A stretch of DNA of 64,000 nt from Sulfuricaulis limicola (GCF_002355735.1 NZ_AP014879.1:248001-312000), one strand, 5' to 3'; shown: positions 34,420-43,975, counted from the stretch's first letter. Numbers and translations: made by a program. The notes: generated by a model not told the origin, from the letters alone.

Positions 34420-35772
34420 ATGCCTCAGACAAAAATCCTGCTCGACGAATCCGAGATTCCGACCCACTGGTACAACGTCGTCGCCGACATGCCGAATCCG
34501 CCGACACCGCCGCTCGGCCCCGACGGCAAGCCGATCCCGCCGCAGGCGCTGGGCGCGATCTTTCCCGAGGCGCTGATCCAGCAGGAGATGTCCGGCGAAC
34601 GCTGGATACCGGTCCCGGAGCCGGTGCGCGAGATTTACCGCCTGTGGCGCCCGAGCCCGCTGTTTCGCGCGTACCGGCTGGAACAGGTGCTGGGTACCCC
34701 CGCGAAGATCTATTACAAGTACGAAGGCGTGAGCCCGGCCGGTTCGCACAAGCCCAACACCGCCGTGCCACAGGCCTGGTACAACCAGCAGGCCGGCATC
34801 AGGCGTCTCACCACCGAAACCGGTGCCGGCCAATGGGGCTCGGCGCTGGCGCTGGCCGGACAGATGTTCGGCATGAAAATCCGCGTGTACATGGTCAAGG
34901 TGAGCTACGAGCAGAAACCGTTCCGCCGCTCGATGATGCAGACCTGGGGCGCGGAGGTGTTCGCCAGCCCCACCGACATGACCGAATCCGGTCGCAAGAT
35001 TCTCGCCGCCGACCCGGCCAGCCAGGGTTCGCTCGGCATCGCCATCTCCGAGGCGGTGGAAGAGGCGGCCTCGCGCAAGGACACGAACTACAGTCTCGGC
35101 TCCGTGCTCAACCACGTGCTGCTGCACCAGACCGTGATCGGTCTCGAAGCCAAAAAGCAGCTGGAGAAGATTGGTGAATACCCCGACGTGGTGCTGGCTG
35201 CCTGCGGCGGCGGTTCCAACTTCGGCGGCATCGCGTTTCCGTTCTTCGCCGACAAGGCCGCCGGCAAGAAGGTGCGTCTCATCGCGGTCGAGCCGACTTC
35301 CTGCCCGACGCTGACCAAGGGCCAATACGCCTACGACTTCGGCGACGCGGTCGGCCTCACGCCGTTGATGAAGATGTACACGCTCGGACATGACTTCATG
35401 CCGCCGGGCATCCACGCCGGCGGTCTGCGCTATCACGGCGACTCGCCGCTGGTATCGCAGCTGTATCACGAGAAGCTCATCGAGGCGGTGGCGGTGCCGC
35501 AGCTCGCCACCTTCGAGGCCGGCGTCATGTTCGCGCGCGCCGAGGGCATCATCCCGGCGCCGGAATCCTGCCATCCGGTGCGCGCCGCGATCGACGAAGC
35601 CATGAAGTGCAAGAAATCCGGCGAAGCGAAGACCATCCTGTTCAACCTCTCCGGCCACGGCCACTTCGACATGGCCTCCTACGACAAATACTTCAGCGGC
35701 CAGCTGGAAGACTATGAATACCCGGCGGCCGCGGTGGCCGCCTCGATGCAAAGGCTGCCCAGGGTCGGCTGA
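34420..35772 (+). CDS. trpB: TrpB2-type tryptophan synthase beta subunit
   Basis: 450 residues from the ATG behind GGGGAGA. The longer frame from 34345 is not supported. GSHKPNTA holds the PLP lysine, ETGAGQWG and CGGGSNFGG the cofactor pocket, and HAGGLRYHG is typical of the TrpB2 branch. It is longer than TrpB1 (about 400) and has the TrpB2 N-terminal extension. It joins indole and serine to give tryptophan. There is no trpA nearby, as usual for TrpB2. Being placed behind an FNR-type box is unexpected. Confidence 0.93.
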   Translation: MPQTKILLDESEIPTHWYNVVADMPNPPTPPLGPDGKPIPPQALGAIFPEALIQQEMSGERWIPVPEPVREIYRLWRPSPLFRAYRLEQVLGTPAKIYYKYEGVSPAGSHKPNTAVPQAWYNQQAGIRRLTTETGAGQWGSALALAGQMFGMKIRVYMVKVSYEQKPFRRSMMQTWGAEVFASPTDMTESGRKILAADPASQGSLGIAISEAVEEAASRKDTNYSLGSVLNHVLLHQTVIGLEAKKQLEKIGEYPDVVLAACGGGSNFGGIAFPFFADKAAGKKVRLIAVEPTSCPTLTKGQYAYDFGDAVGLTPLMKMYTLGHDFMPPGIHAGGLRYHGDSPLVSQLYHEKLIEAVAVPQLATFEAGVMFARAEGIIPAPESCHPVRAAIDEAMKCKKSGEAKTILFNLSGHGHFDMASYDKYFSGQLEDYEYPAAAVAASMQRLPRVG

Positions 35773-35870
35773 GCCCGGCCGGAAAAACCGGCGCAATTCC
35801 GCAACATTCACAGGGTTGCATTCGGCTCCGGGATACCCGAGCATGGCGGCTCATTTTTCCGGAACCCGCC

Positions 35871-36296
35871 ATGACCGCCACCGAAGCCCGCAACGAACTG
35901 GAAGCAAAAATCCTCGAGGCGCAGGAAGGCCGCATCACCAGCGACGACCTGCTCCAGACGCTCATGGGCTCGCAGGTGTTCATGCCGGTGCAGGACGAAA
36001 AGGCGCCGGTGCTCAACGTGCAGCGCTCCACGCGCGCGCAGCCGCTGGTGCTGTCGGCCGAGGAGGGCACGCCTATCCTGGTGCTGTTCTCCAGCCCCGA
36101 GCGCGCCAAGCCTTTCCTCGTGGACTACCCCGGTTTCACCGGCGGCATTCTCGAATCCTTCAAATGGGTGCTGCAGAACATGGGCAGCGGCTACGGCATC
36201 ATGCTCAATCCCGACTCCGAAGTCGGGTTCGACATGGAACCCGAGACGGTGCAGGACCTGATCCGGCAGCTCGCCGACAGCGAAACCCAGCACTGA
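35871..36296 (+). CDS. SseB N-terminal domain protein
   Basis: 141 residues. The pattern MGSQVFMPV, then GTPILVLFSSPERAKPFL and LNPDSEVGFDMEPE, matches the SseB N-terminal family, small cytoplasmic proteins of unclear function. No signal peptide or metal site. A monocistronic-looking gene about 100 bases after trpB2. Confidence 0.75.
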   Translation: MTATEARNELEAKILEAQEGRITSDDLLQTLMGSQVFMPVQDEKAPVLNVQRSTRAQPLVLSAEEGTPILVLFSSPERAKPFLVDYPGFTGGILESFKWVLQNMGSGYGIMLNPDSEVGFDMEPETVQDLIRQLADSETQH

Positions 36297-36379
36297 ACGC
36301 CGTTTCGCGCCGACCCTCCCCTTGCGGACGCGGGAGGTATATCCTGTGGCGGCATTGATGGGGGACGGGACAAACGAAC

Positions 36380-37435
36380 ATGGGGCGATGGGTGCGTTCG
36401 GTGTTCATGGCAGCGGGCCTGTTACCGATGGCGGCGCTGGCGAACCCGTTTTCCGCGTTGCCGCTGTTGCCCACCGCTGACATCCCGGCCTCCGGAAAAA
36501 TCCTTACGACCCTGGAAAACGGCGATTACGTGCTGCCGCGTTTCTCGCCCGACGCACGCTACCTCGCGTTCGCCCATGTCGTCATGCAGGGCAATACCGA
36601 GCTGACGGAAATCCAGGCGCTCGATCTCAAGACGTTCAAGGTCACCACCCTGCTCGACACCAAGGGCTCACTCGAATTCGCGGTGTACAAGAGTTTCGTC
36701 TCCGGTTTTTTCTGGACCGACGCCACCACGCTCAAGGCCGGGATCTCGGACGGCGACGTGAACGGCGTCAACCTGATTTTCGACGTGGCCGCCGGCAAGC
36801 TGGTCTCCAAAAAACCGTTCTCGCACGCCGACGACATGCCTGAGACGGAGGAGGCGCCGGCCCCGGACCTGACCGCCGCGTTTCCCAACCTGCCGCCGCC
36901 GGTGCTGGCGAATGCGCTGGCCAACGGATTCAGGGCCGGCGAAAAGAAATACGTGGTGCAGAAGAATTACTGGAAGCAGGACAATCACATATGGCTGCTC
37001 GACGCCGGCAGCCGGCAGCTGACCCGGCTGGTGGACATCCCCGAGCCATGGATTTACAGCCTGCGCGGCGCGTTCGCCTCGGGCAATGCCATCATCCTGC
37101 TCGTGGCCTGGGGTCAGGAGGCGTGGCTGGCGCGGCATGCCGGCGGCAGGCTGGAGCTGCTTTACCGTTTCCCGGTGAAGAACTACCAGCAGACTGCCCT
37201 GCGCGTCGAGCACGCACGCGGCGAGCGCGTGCTGTTCCAGGTCAGCACCGGACCGGACTATGAAAAACGGGAGAGCTTCCTGTTTGTTTACGACCGGTCG
37301 GGACTCCGCAGGATCAGGGAAACCGCGCCGATCTACGACCTCGACGTGGACACCGAGGGCAGGCTGTTGTGCCTGTCGCTGTGGAAGGGAAACAACCGCC
37401 GGCTGGTCGTCAGGGAGTGGAAGGACCCCCGCTGA
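36380..37435 (+). CDS. Exported protein with TolB/PD40-like propeller repeats
   Basis: 351 residues with a signal peptide (ending AALANP). One repeat reads PRFSPDARYLAFAHV, as in TolB-type beta-propellers, and later blades are degenerate (for example NHIWLLDAGSRQLTRLVDI). No enzyme motif is visible. Probably a periplasmic scaffold or partner-binding protein. I do not recognise a specific family. It is followed 45 bases later by the cardiolipin synthase gene. Confidence 0.7.
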   Translation: MGRWVRSVFMAAGLLPMAALANPFSALPLLPTADIPASGKILTTLENGDYVLPRFSPDARYLAFAHVVMQGNTELTEIQALDLKTFKVTTLLDTKGSLEFAVYKSFVSGFFWTDATTLKAGISDGDVNGVNLIFDVAAGKLVSKKPFSHADDMPETEEAPAPDLTAAFPNLPPPVLANALANGFRAGEKKYVVQKNYWKQDNHIWLLDAGSRQLTRLVDIPEPWIYSLRGAFASGNAIILLVAWGQEAWLARHAGGRLELLYRFPVKNYQQTALRVEHARGERVLFQVSTGPDYEKRESFLFVYDRSGLRRIRETAPIYDLDVDTEGRLLCLSLWKGNNRRLVVREWKDPR

Positions 37436-37480
37436 GCAGATCGCCGCCGGACACGGGACCGGACGCTGTCGCGATTCTTC

Positions 37481-38635
37481 ATGAAAGCCAAACCGCTGCG
37501 CAAATACCTGTTTCCCTGGCGTCACGGCAACCGCCTGGAGCTGCTGGTGGACGGACAGCGGTTTTTTCCGCGCATGCTGGAGGCCATCGACGGCGCGCGC
37601 CGGCACGTGCTGCTGGAAATCTATCTGTTCGAGTCGGGCGTGGTGGCCACGCGCTTCATCGAGGCACTGACGCGCGCCGCCGGCCGCGGCGTGGCCGTGA
37701 GGCTCCTGCTCGATGACTTCGGCGCGCTCGGACTGTCCCGGCCGGACCGGGAACGGCTCGTGCTAGGCGGCGTCGAGCTGGCGTTCTACAACCCGCTGCG
37801 TTTTCACAAACACCTGCGCAACATGTTCCGCGATCACCGCAAATTGATGGTGGTGGACGGTGAGCTGGCCTTTGTCGGCGGTACCGGCATCACCGATGAC
37901 TTCGACATGCCGGGACATCCCGGGAGAAGCTGGCGCGAGACCGCGGTGCGTGTGCAGGGCCCTGTGGTGGCGGACTGGCAGGCGCTGTTCCGACGCGCGT
38001 GGAATCGCCATGCCCCGAAACCGCTGACCCTGTCCAGGGCCGAACCGCCGGCCGCGGCTGACGGCATGCCGGGGCGCGTCACGGTCTCCAGCGCCCTGGC
38101 GCGCCAGGAGATCAAGCGCTCGCTGTACAGCCGCGCGCGCCGCGCCAAGCAACGCCTGTGGATCGCCACCGCCTATTTCGTGCCCTCGCGCAAGCTGCGG
38201 CGCGTGCTCGAGCAGGCCGACCGGCGCGGCGTGGACGTGCGGTTGCTGCTGCCCGGAGCGCACACCGACCACCCGGGCGTGCGCCACGCCGGGCGGCGCT
38301 TCTACGAAGGCCTGTTGCAGGCCGGGGTGCGCATTTTCGAGTACCAGCCGCGGTTTCTGCACGCCAAGACCGTGCTGTGTGACGACTGGGTTTCGATCGG
38401 TTCGAGCAATCTCGACCGCTGGAACCTGCGCTGGAACCTCGAGGCCAATCAGGAAGTGGAGGACGCCGCGTTTGCGCAGGCGGTGCAGTCCATGTTCGAA
38501 GAGGACTTCCGCCACAGCGTCGAGTGCCGCTACGAGGACTGGCGCCGCCGTCCGTGGTATGCCCGCTGGCGCGAACGCTGGTGGGGCCGGGTGGACATGT
38601 GGCTCGAGAGTCTGGGGCGGCGCAAGGCGCGCTGA
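37481..38635 (+). CDS. clsB: Cardiolipin synthase, ClsB type
   Basis: 384 residues with two phospholipase D motifs, FRDHRKLMVVDG and FLHAKTVLCDD with SIGSSNLD. There are no N-terminal membrane helices, unlike ClsA, so it fits ClsB. It joins phosphatidyl groups to form cardiolipin at the inner membrane. Basic C-terminus (RRKAR). GC-rich and typical of the host. Confidence 0.9.
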   Translation: MKAKPLRKYLFPWRHGNRLELLVDGQRFFPRMLEAIDGARRHVLLEIYLFESGVVATRFIEALTRAAGRGVAVRLLLDDFGALGLSRPDRERLVLGGVELAFYNPLRFHKHLRNMFRDHRKLMVVDGELAFVGGTGITDDFDMPGHPGRSWRETAVRVQGPVVADWQALFRRAWNRHAPKPLTLSRAEPPAAADGMPGRVTVSSALARQEIKRSLYSRARRAKQRLWIATAYFVPSRKLRRVLEQADRRGVDVRLLLPGAHTDHPGVRHAGRRFYEGLLQAGVRIFEYQPRFLHAKTVLCDDWVSIGSSNLDRWNLRWNLEANQEVEDAAFAQAVQSMFEEDFRHSVECRYEDWRRRPWYARWRERWWGRVDMWLESLGRRKAR

Positions 38636-38765
38636 TGACGGCGGATGTCGGGCGCCCGCCGCGCCCGCGCAGACGGAATGAATTTATCCGGCTGGCTGGG
38701 AAGGGATGTTTGACGATAAAATCCGGTCCCGACCTGGCCGATCGAGGCCTGATTCCCGCCCCGCC

Positions 38766-39296
38766 ATGAAAAAATATTTCGTCATTTCCGCGCTCGGCAA
38801 GGACCGTCCCGGCATCGTCCACGAATTGTCCAAGGCCATCCTCGACAGCGGTTGCAACGTCGAGGACAGCCGCATGACCGTGCTCGGCGGCGAGTTCGCC
38901 CTGATCCTGATGGTTTCCGGCCATTGGGGCGCGATCACGCGCCTGGAACGGCAATTGCCGCCGCTGGAGAAAAAGCTCGAGCTGACCATCGTGTCGAAAC
39001 ACACCGAGCCGCGCGCGAACGCGCAGGATCGGGTGCCCTACACGGTGGACGTGGTGGCCATGGACCACCCCGGCATCGTGCACGAGGTCGCGGATTTTTT
39101 CGCCAGCCGCGACATCAACATCGAGGAGCTGGGCACCTGGACCTATCCCGCGGCACACACCGGCACGGCCATGTTCTCGCTCAACCTGACCGTGAGCATC
39201 CCGGCCGGCGTGCACATCGGCCGCCTGCGCGACGAGTTTACCGGCTTCTGCGACAACCTCAATCTGGACGCGACCATCGAGCCGTCGCGCCACTGA
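38766..39296 (+). CDS. gcvR: GcvR-family protein with two ACT domains
   Basis: 176 residues from the ATG at 38766. The frame to 38706 has no support. Two ACT domains begin YFVISALGKDRPGIVHEL and VDVVAMDHPGIVHEV, the latter followed by INIEELGTWTY. E. coli GcvR binds glycine and blocks the activator GcvA. Here no gcv genes lie nearby, so a general amino-acid sensing role is all that can be said. Confidence 0.85.
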   Translation: MKKYFVISALGKDRPGIVHELSKAILDSGCNVEDSRMTVLGGEFALILMVSGHWGAITRLERQLPPLEKKLELTIVSKHTEPRANAQDRVPYTVDVVAMDHPGIVHEVADFFASRDINIEELGTWTYPAAHTGTAMFSLNLTVSIPAGVHIGRLRDEFTGFCDNLNLDATIEPSRH

Positions 39297-39321
39297 TGGC
39301 GCGCGTCCAGGCGTATTGTCC

Positions 39322-40014
39322 TCAGTTATTCTCCGATTTCCGCCGCCGCAGTACGCCGATCAGTCCCAGCAAGCCGGAACCGAACAGCCAGAAAGTCGCC
39401 GGCACCGGCACCGGACTTGCTGTGCCTTCCAGAACCCAATGACTGATGCATTCATCCGGGTTAACGCACGCTATTTGCCCCATCGTGCGACTGTCCCAAT
39501 ACAGGGTGTAAGCATGTGTTACCGGATTCCATGTTCCGGTTGCCATGGCCCAGGTGACGCCGTCGTTTCTGCCGGTGCCGGTGATGAAATCACCGTCGTT
39601 CCACGTGCCGAACAGGCTGGAAAGATCCAGGGTAATGGTGCCTGCTACGTTGTCCAAGGTGCCGCTGGGAACGGGACCGCCGGTGAACGTGCCGGCTGGG
39701 CTGAGCGTATCGCCGAGACTCGCCGCCGCCGTATAAAGACTGACAGGAGAGCCATACCAATCAAAGGAAGCTATGCCGTAGGGGTCATAAGCTGACGCAA
39801 GCAGACTGGCGCCTCCCGAGCCGATATATCCGCCGACGAGATTGGTATTGGGACCAATGTAGTTGAACGCGGCAGGGGCGGGAAGAAAACCGTCAACAAC
39901 GACGCTGCCGCCAGTGATGTTCATGCTGCCTATGGAATAAGTCGCGGCGGATACTGTGTGAGGCAGGAAGGACAGGCACAGCGCCAGCGCCATGGAAGTT
40001 GCAAGGCGTATCAT
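39322..40014 (-). CDS. PEP-CTERM/VPLPA-type sorted exported protein
   Basis: 230 residues. The ATG at 40014 has GGAGGA upstream, and a longer open frame to 40110 lacks a start site. A signal peptide ends SAATY. The central part is low in charge and rich in glycine, serine and threonine. The end reads PVPATFWLFGSGLLGL then RRRKSENN, a sorting signal for exosortase, which exports proteins with extracellular polysaccharide. No function for the central domain is known. A second such protein is at 54513. No exosortase gene lies in the window. Confidence 0.85.
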   Translation of the reverse strand: MIRLATSMALALCLSFLPHTVSAATYSIGSMNITGGSVVVDGFLPAPAAFNYIGPNTNLVGGYIGSGGASLLASAYDPYGIASFDWYGSPVSLYTAAASLGDTLSPAGTFTGGPVPSGTLDNVAGTITLDLSSLFGTWNDGDFITGTGRNDGVTWAMATGTWNPVTHAYTLYWDSRTMGQIACVNPDECISHWVLEGTASPVPVPATFWLFGSGLLGLIGVLRRRKSENN

Positions 40015-40160
40015 GTTTTCCTCCAGTGATGTGTTGTTTATTGTCGGGCCGAGGCCCTGCCGGCTGTCCCGCGCCGATGCGCTCTTCCCGGAGCTTTTTA
40101 TTTGCCACAATATCTTACGCCCTGTCTCGCATTTTTTGCCACGGGCCGGCGGGCGTCCCG

Positions 40161-41114
40161 CTAACTGCCAGTTTTGTTGCGTTTTTCCAGCATCTCGTGC
40201 ACCAGCGGCGTGCAGACGATTTCCAGCGCCATGCGCATCTTGCCGCCCGGGATGACCATGGTGTTGGGGCGCGACATGTAGGAATCGTGGACGCGTTTCA
40301 GGATATTGGGGAAATAGTATTTTCCCGGCTCGCGGAAGCGGATCACCACGACGCTTTCATCCGCGCTTGGCACGTCGCGCGCGATGAAGGGGTTGGAGGT
40401 GTCCACCACCGGCACGCGCTGAAAATTGATGTCGGTGATGGAGAACTGCGGCGTAATGTAATGGGTGTAGTCGCGCAGACGCCGCAGGATTGAATCAATG
40501 ACGGCTTCCGGGGTATGCCCCTTGACGCGGGTGTCGCGGTGGATGTTCTGGATCCATTCGAGATTCACCACCGGCACCACCCCGATCAGCAGGTCCACGT
40601 GCTGGGCCACGTCCACGCCATTGTTGCCGTCGTCGGCGTTGCGGCGCTCGATGACCACGGGGTTGTGCGACGGGCTCAGTTTGCGCCGCGTCCAGTTGCG
40701 CGCCACCATGCCGCCGTGCAGGCCTTCGTAAAACAGCAGGTCGGTTTCCGCCGGCACCGGGCGCCACGGGGTGAAGGTTCCCGGCGGCAGGCCGCCGAAT
40801 TCATGACTGTTGTCCTCGGTCACGTAATGCCGCACCTGGCCGGTGCCGCGCTCGGCGTATTCCTTGAATAAAGCTTCGAGCCGCTCCAGCTGGTGCAGCT
40901 CCGGGCCGAACAGGGTCAGGGTTTCCCCCTCGGCCTGCGCCTGCCGGATGAGGCGATTGCTTTCCTCCCGTTCGTGGAGCAGGAAGGCATCGCCCTCGAC
41001 GAAGGCCGCCGAGATGCCCTCACGGCGGAAAAGATCCTTGAACGCCTGCTGCACGGTGGTGGTGCCGGCGCCCGAGGAGCCGGTGACCGCGACGATGGGA
41101 AATTTGCTGGACAT
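40161..41114 (-). CDS. prk: Phosphoribulokinase, proteobacterial class I
   Basis: 317 residues from the ATG at 41114. Open sequence upstream to 41324 is not part of the gene. Walker A GSSGAGTT (12-19), VEGDAF, FYEGLHGG, DLLIGVVPVVNLEWIQ and RVPVVDTSNPF match the octameric bacterial enzyme, which makes ribulose-1,5-bisphosphate in the Calvin cycle. It carries about 20 extra residues after HGGMVARNW, compared with the family as I remember it. No RuBisCO or other cbb genes are nearby. It implies carbon dioxide fixation. Confidence 0.92.
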   Translation of the reverse strand: MSSKFPIVAVTGSSGAGTTTVQQAFKDLFRREGISAAFVEGDAFLLHEREESNRLIRQAQAEGETLTLFGPELHQLERLEALFKEYAERGTGQVRHYVTEDNSHEFGGLPPGTFTPWRPVPAETDLLFYEGLHGGMVARNWTRRKLSPSHNPVVIERRNADDGNNGVDVAQHVDLLIGVVPVVNLEWIQNIHRDTRVKGHTPEAVIDSILRRLRDYTHYITPQFSITDINFQRVPVVDTSNPFIARDVPSADESVVVIRFREPGKYYFPNILKRVHDSYMSRPNTMVIPGGKMRMALEIVCTPLVHEMLEKRNKTGS

Positions 41115-41365
41115 GGAATGTGAGCCCGTGTGCCGGTGAATAGCCCTATCTTCTTGGTTTTCATGGGCGCCGGTCAACGGCGGGCGTGACCCGGCCGCCG
41201 TCAGACGACTATGGTCATGTTTTGCCGGGTATTTTGCGCGCCCGGGAACGTCGCCGGATGCAACATAAAAATTTTTTAATTGAAAATTTCCCCTGCCGGC
41301 GTAGCTTGATTTGTGCATGGACATTCATGCGAAGCACGCCCAAGGCAGGGCAGGAGGATATCCCC

Positions 41366-41521
41366 GTGTGCTACGAAAAATGGAATGAGGGCGAGCAGGT
41401 GAACAAGGTCCTGGAAAAGGCCAGGAAAGAGGCGGACCAGGTGATCGAAAAGGCCAGGTCCGCCCCGCGTCCCGAGCCGGAAAAGGAAACCCGGCGCGAG
41501 ACCGAGCCCGAAGCCGCCTGA
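41366..41521 (+). CDS. 51-residue charged, probably coiled-coil protein
   Basis: The open frame is longer, but a GTG at 41366 follows CAGGAGGAT at ideal distance and gives 51 residues: a short head (CYEKWNEGEQ), a helix with repeated VLEKARKEADQVIEKAR, and a tail rich in proline, glutamate and arginine. A proper terminator follows. No known family. It could be a small structural or regulatory protein. Confidence 0.55.
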   Translation: MCYEKWNEGEQVNKVLEKARKEADQVIEKARSAPRPEPEKETRRETEPEAA

Positions 41522-41545
41522 AGCGTTCCCGTTGCGTCAGATTTC

Positions 41546-41574
41546 AAACCCCGCGCCCGCGGGGTTTATTTTTT
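41546..41574 (+). terminator. Rho-independent terminator after the 51-residue gene
   Basis: AAACCCCGC and GCGGGGTTT flank a short loop and are followed by ATTTTTTG. Confidence 0.8.
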
Positions 41575-41581
41575 GAAAAAA

Positions 41582-41683
41582 ATTGAACAGGATTAACAGG
41601 ATTTAAACAGGATTTGCAGGATTAAGGATTTCAGAAATTCAGAAATAATCCTGTTAATCCTGAAAAATCCTGTTTATTCTATT
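41582..41683. repeat. Long imperfect palindrome, family E (ACAGGATT type)
   Basis: ATTGAACAGGATTAACAGGA on the left pairs with AATCCTGTTAATCCTG and AATCCTGTTTATTCT on the right. The arms are built from repeated ACAGGATT units. It separates the terminator from the convergent GGDEF gene. Confidence 0.85.
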
Positions 41684-41684
41684 T

Positions 41685-42839
41685 TTAAACAACCACGAGC
41701 TGGCGCTCGCCGCGGAGTTTCAGGTTGACCAGCGCTTCGTCGGCGCGGCGCAGCATCTGATGCGGCTCTTCGCCGGGGGAGTAGAAGGTGAGCACGCCGC
41801 CGAAGCCGGGCAGCGGGAAGCTCTGGCCCTTGTGGCTGAAATGCGATTCCTTGGCGCGCTTGTGCACTTTTTCCAGCGCGCGCAGCGCACTGTCCTTGCC
41901 GGTGTTGGGCAACAGCACGGCGAATTCATTCTTGTTGTAGCGCGCGACCATGTCGTAGCTGCGGAAGCGGCCAAGCACCTCGCTGGTGTAGCGGTTCAGC
42001 ACCGCGTCGGCGATTTCCGGACCGTGTTTTTGCTGGATGTCTTCCAGGTTGTCGATGTCGATCAGCGCCAGCGCCAGCGGCTCGCCGTGGCGCTTCACGC
42101 GCTCGACCTCGGATTCGATTTGCCGCACCAGCACGTCGCGCTTGGGCAGGCCGAGTGCTTTCTTGGTGGATTTCTCGCCGGCCCGGATGCGCCGGCGCGC
42201 CTTGTTGAGTTCCTCGTGCAACTGCTCGCGCTCGGCCTCGATCATCTTGAGATAGGTGGTGGCGTCGGAGAGCTGGCGCGACAGCGTCTCGCGCTCGCGC
42301 ATCATCTCGTCCATGCCCTTCGCCAGCATCTGGCGCAGTTCATCGAGTTGCGGCGGAACGCCGGCTTCGGCGGCGCGCGGCGCCTCCGTTGTCGGGGCAG
42401 CCGGCGCCGATTGTTGTTCCGGCGTTCTTGGGCTTTCCATGGCGGGAGTCTCCGTAAGCTGGGAATCGGGCGCCGAGAGCACGCGCGGTTTCAGCGTGGT
42501 CCTGGCAGGGGCGGCTGCCTTCGGCGCCGGGACGGTTTCGCGCATCGGGATGATGTGATCCGGCTGGGGCAGGTAGATCGCCAGATGCTGCTGGATCAGG
42601 CGCGCCCGCAGGCGAATGGCAGCGGGCAGCGCGTTATTCTGGGTATAGGCAAGCAGCTGCTGATGCAAATGGGAGAGGCAGGAACCGTTCACGAGACCGC
42701 GATCGCGGCAGTGATGCAGGGCGTCCTTGATCAACTGCAACAATTCGCCGCCGTCCGGATGGCGCTGAAGGTGTTCCAGATGCCGCACCAGCGCGTTCAT
42801 CAGCCCGGGGTCGACGGAGAGATTTTCGCCGACAGCCAA
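41685..42839 (-). CDS. GGDEF-domain protein with degenerate active site
   Basis: 384 residues from a TTG with AGGAG upstream. The N-terminal half has no known domain. A proline/alanine-rich linker (100-160) and a coiled coil (165-225) precede a diguanylate cyclase-like domain from about 228. The signature is NKNEF (302-306) in place of GGDEF, so two glycines and the aspartate are gone and catalysis is unlikely. It may bind GTP or act as a protein-interaction module. Confidence 0.85.
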   Translation of the reverse strand: MAVGENLSVDPGLMNALVRHLEHLQRHPDGGELLQLIKDALHHCRDRGLVNGSCLSHLHQQLLAYTQNNALPAAIRLRARLIQQHLAIYLPQPDHIIPMRETVPAPKAAAPARTTLKPRVLSAPDSQLTETPAMESPRTPEQQSAPAAPTTEAPRAAEAGVPPQLDELRQMLAKGMDEMMRERETLSRQLSDATTYLKMIEAEREQLHEELNKARRRIRAGEKSTKKALGLPKRDVLVRQIESEVERVKRHGEPLALALIDIDNLEDIQQKHGPEIADAVLNRYTSEVLGRFRSYDMVARYNKNEFAVLLPNTGKDSALRALEKVHKRAKESHFSHKGQSFPLPGFGGVLTFYSPGEEPHQMLRRADEALVNLKLRGERQLVVV

Positions 42840-42951
42840 CCTGTGTGCTCCTAGGGGGTTCGGGGACCGTTATTAACGTTTTTCTCGCGCGTAAATGTAA
42901 CCGCAGAAGGGAAAAATAACAATATCTTGTGATGAAAAAATGCGATTGGCA

Positions 42952-43767
42952 CTACTGGTTGAAATGGGTGGCCAGCCGATCCACCAGCGTCGGCTTGCCC
43001 ATGATGGAACCGTACACGCGTCCGACCCCGGGCACGTCCCAGGCGCGCACGCCCAGAAATTTCCCGCCCGCCTCTTCCATAAGAATGCGGCTGGCGGCCA
43101 GGTCCCAGATGGGGTTGCCGTAATCGATGGCAGCGTCCGCCATGCCCAGGATTGCGCAGATGTGGCTGAAACAGGTGCGGTAAATGCGGTGGTTCGGGTG
43201 GGCGCGGGCCACGGCGTCGAACAACGCCCCGTCGTCGCGGTGCTTGGTGAAGTTGGCCCGCGCCGGCAGCATGACGCGCTCGCTGCCGTCGATGACGGCA
43301 GGGTCGAGGTCGGTGAGGATCACGCGCTCACCGTTCCTGTGGGTGCCGAGGCCGAGTCCGGCGCTTACGCGGATGTCCAGCACCGGATGGTCGATGACGC
43401 CCACCACCGGTTCGCCGCGGTAGTGCAGCGCCAGGATGCTGCCGAAGGCCGGCATGCGCTGCACGAAATCCTCGGTGCCGTCGATCGGGTCCATGATCCA
43501 CTGGAACGGCGCCTCGGGACGGGTCGGCGGATATTCCTCGCCGATAATGCCGTGATCGGGAAAATGTTTGCCGATCAGTTCGCGCAGCCGTTGTTCCACC
43601 CTGAGATCGGCGCTGGTGACGAAGCTCCGGTCCGGCTTGCGCTTGACCTCGAACCCGGCCGCCAGCAGGGACAGGATCAGCGCCCGCGCCGACGCGGAGA
43701 ATTCCAGCGCCCTGGCGAGAAACTGCGCGATGTCGCGTGGCGGGATTTCGTTGCGGATGTCCACCAT
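42952..43767 (-). CDS. Inositol monophosphatase-family phosphatase
   Basis: 271 residues with the family metal-binding residues in GEEY, DPIDGTEDF and WDLAAS. Substrates in the family include histidinol phosphate, inositol phosphate and 3'-phosphoadenosine 5'-phosphate. HisN-type use (histidinol phosphate) is most likely from overall look, but not certain. One base separates it from the chaB stop-start arrangement upstream, so it is the last gene of a minus-strand operon. Confidence 0.85.
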   Translation of the reverse strand: MVDIRNEIPPRDIAQFLARALEFSASARALILSLLAAGFEVKRKPDRSFVTSADLRVEQRLRELIGKHFPDHGIIGEEYPPTRPEAPFQWIMDPIDGTEDFVQRMPAFGSILALHYRGEPVVGVIDHPVLDIRVSAGLGLGTHRNGERVILTDLDPAVIDGSERVMLPARANFTKHRDDGALFDAVARAHPNHRIYRTCFSHICAILGMADAAIDYGNPIWDLAASRILMEEAGGKFLGVRAWDVPGVGRVYGSIMGKPTLVDRLATHFNQ

Positions 43768-43768
43768 G

Positions 43769-43975
43769 TTATTTCCCCACCCAGTCTTTTCCGGTTTTGA
43801 CGTATTGCTTCTTCACCGCGGCCCACGCAACTTTATGCGCCACGATCTCGCGATCCTCGCGCCGGGCGTATTCCTCCCAGGCGTTGTTGAAAGCGGCGAG
43901 ATAAATCTCCTGCGCGTGGTGCGGCAGATGGTTGCGCACCGAGGCCGGCAGATCGGAAATATCGGCGTAAGGCAT
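43769..43975 (-). CDS. chaB: ChaB-family protein
   Basis: 68 residues with the full ChaB pattern: LPASVRNHLPHHAQEIYLAAFNNAW and AAVKKQYVK near the end. ChaB is a small cytoplasmic protein first linked to the calcium/proton antiporter ChaA, with no proven function. It sits one base from its neighbours in a compact minus-strand operon. Confidence 0.9.
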   Translation of the reverse strand: MPYADISDLPASVRNHLPHHAQEIYLAAFNNAWEEYARREDREIVAHKVAWAAVKKQYVKTGKDWVGK

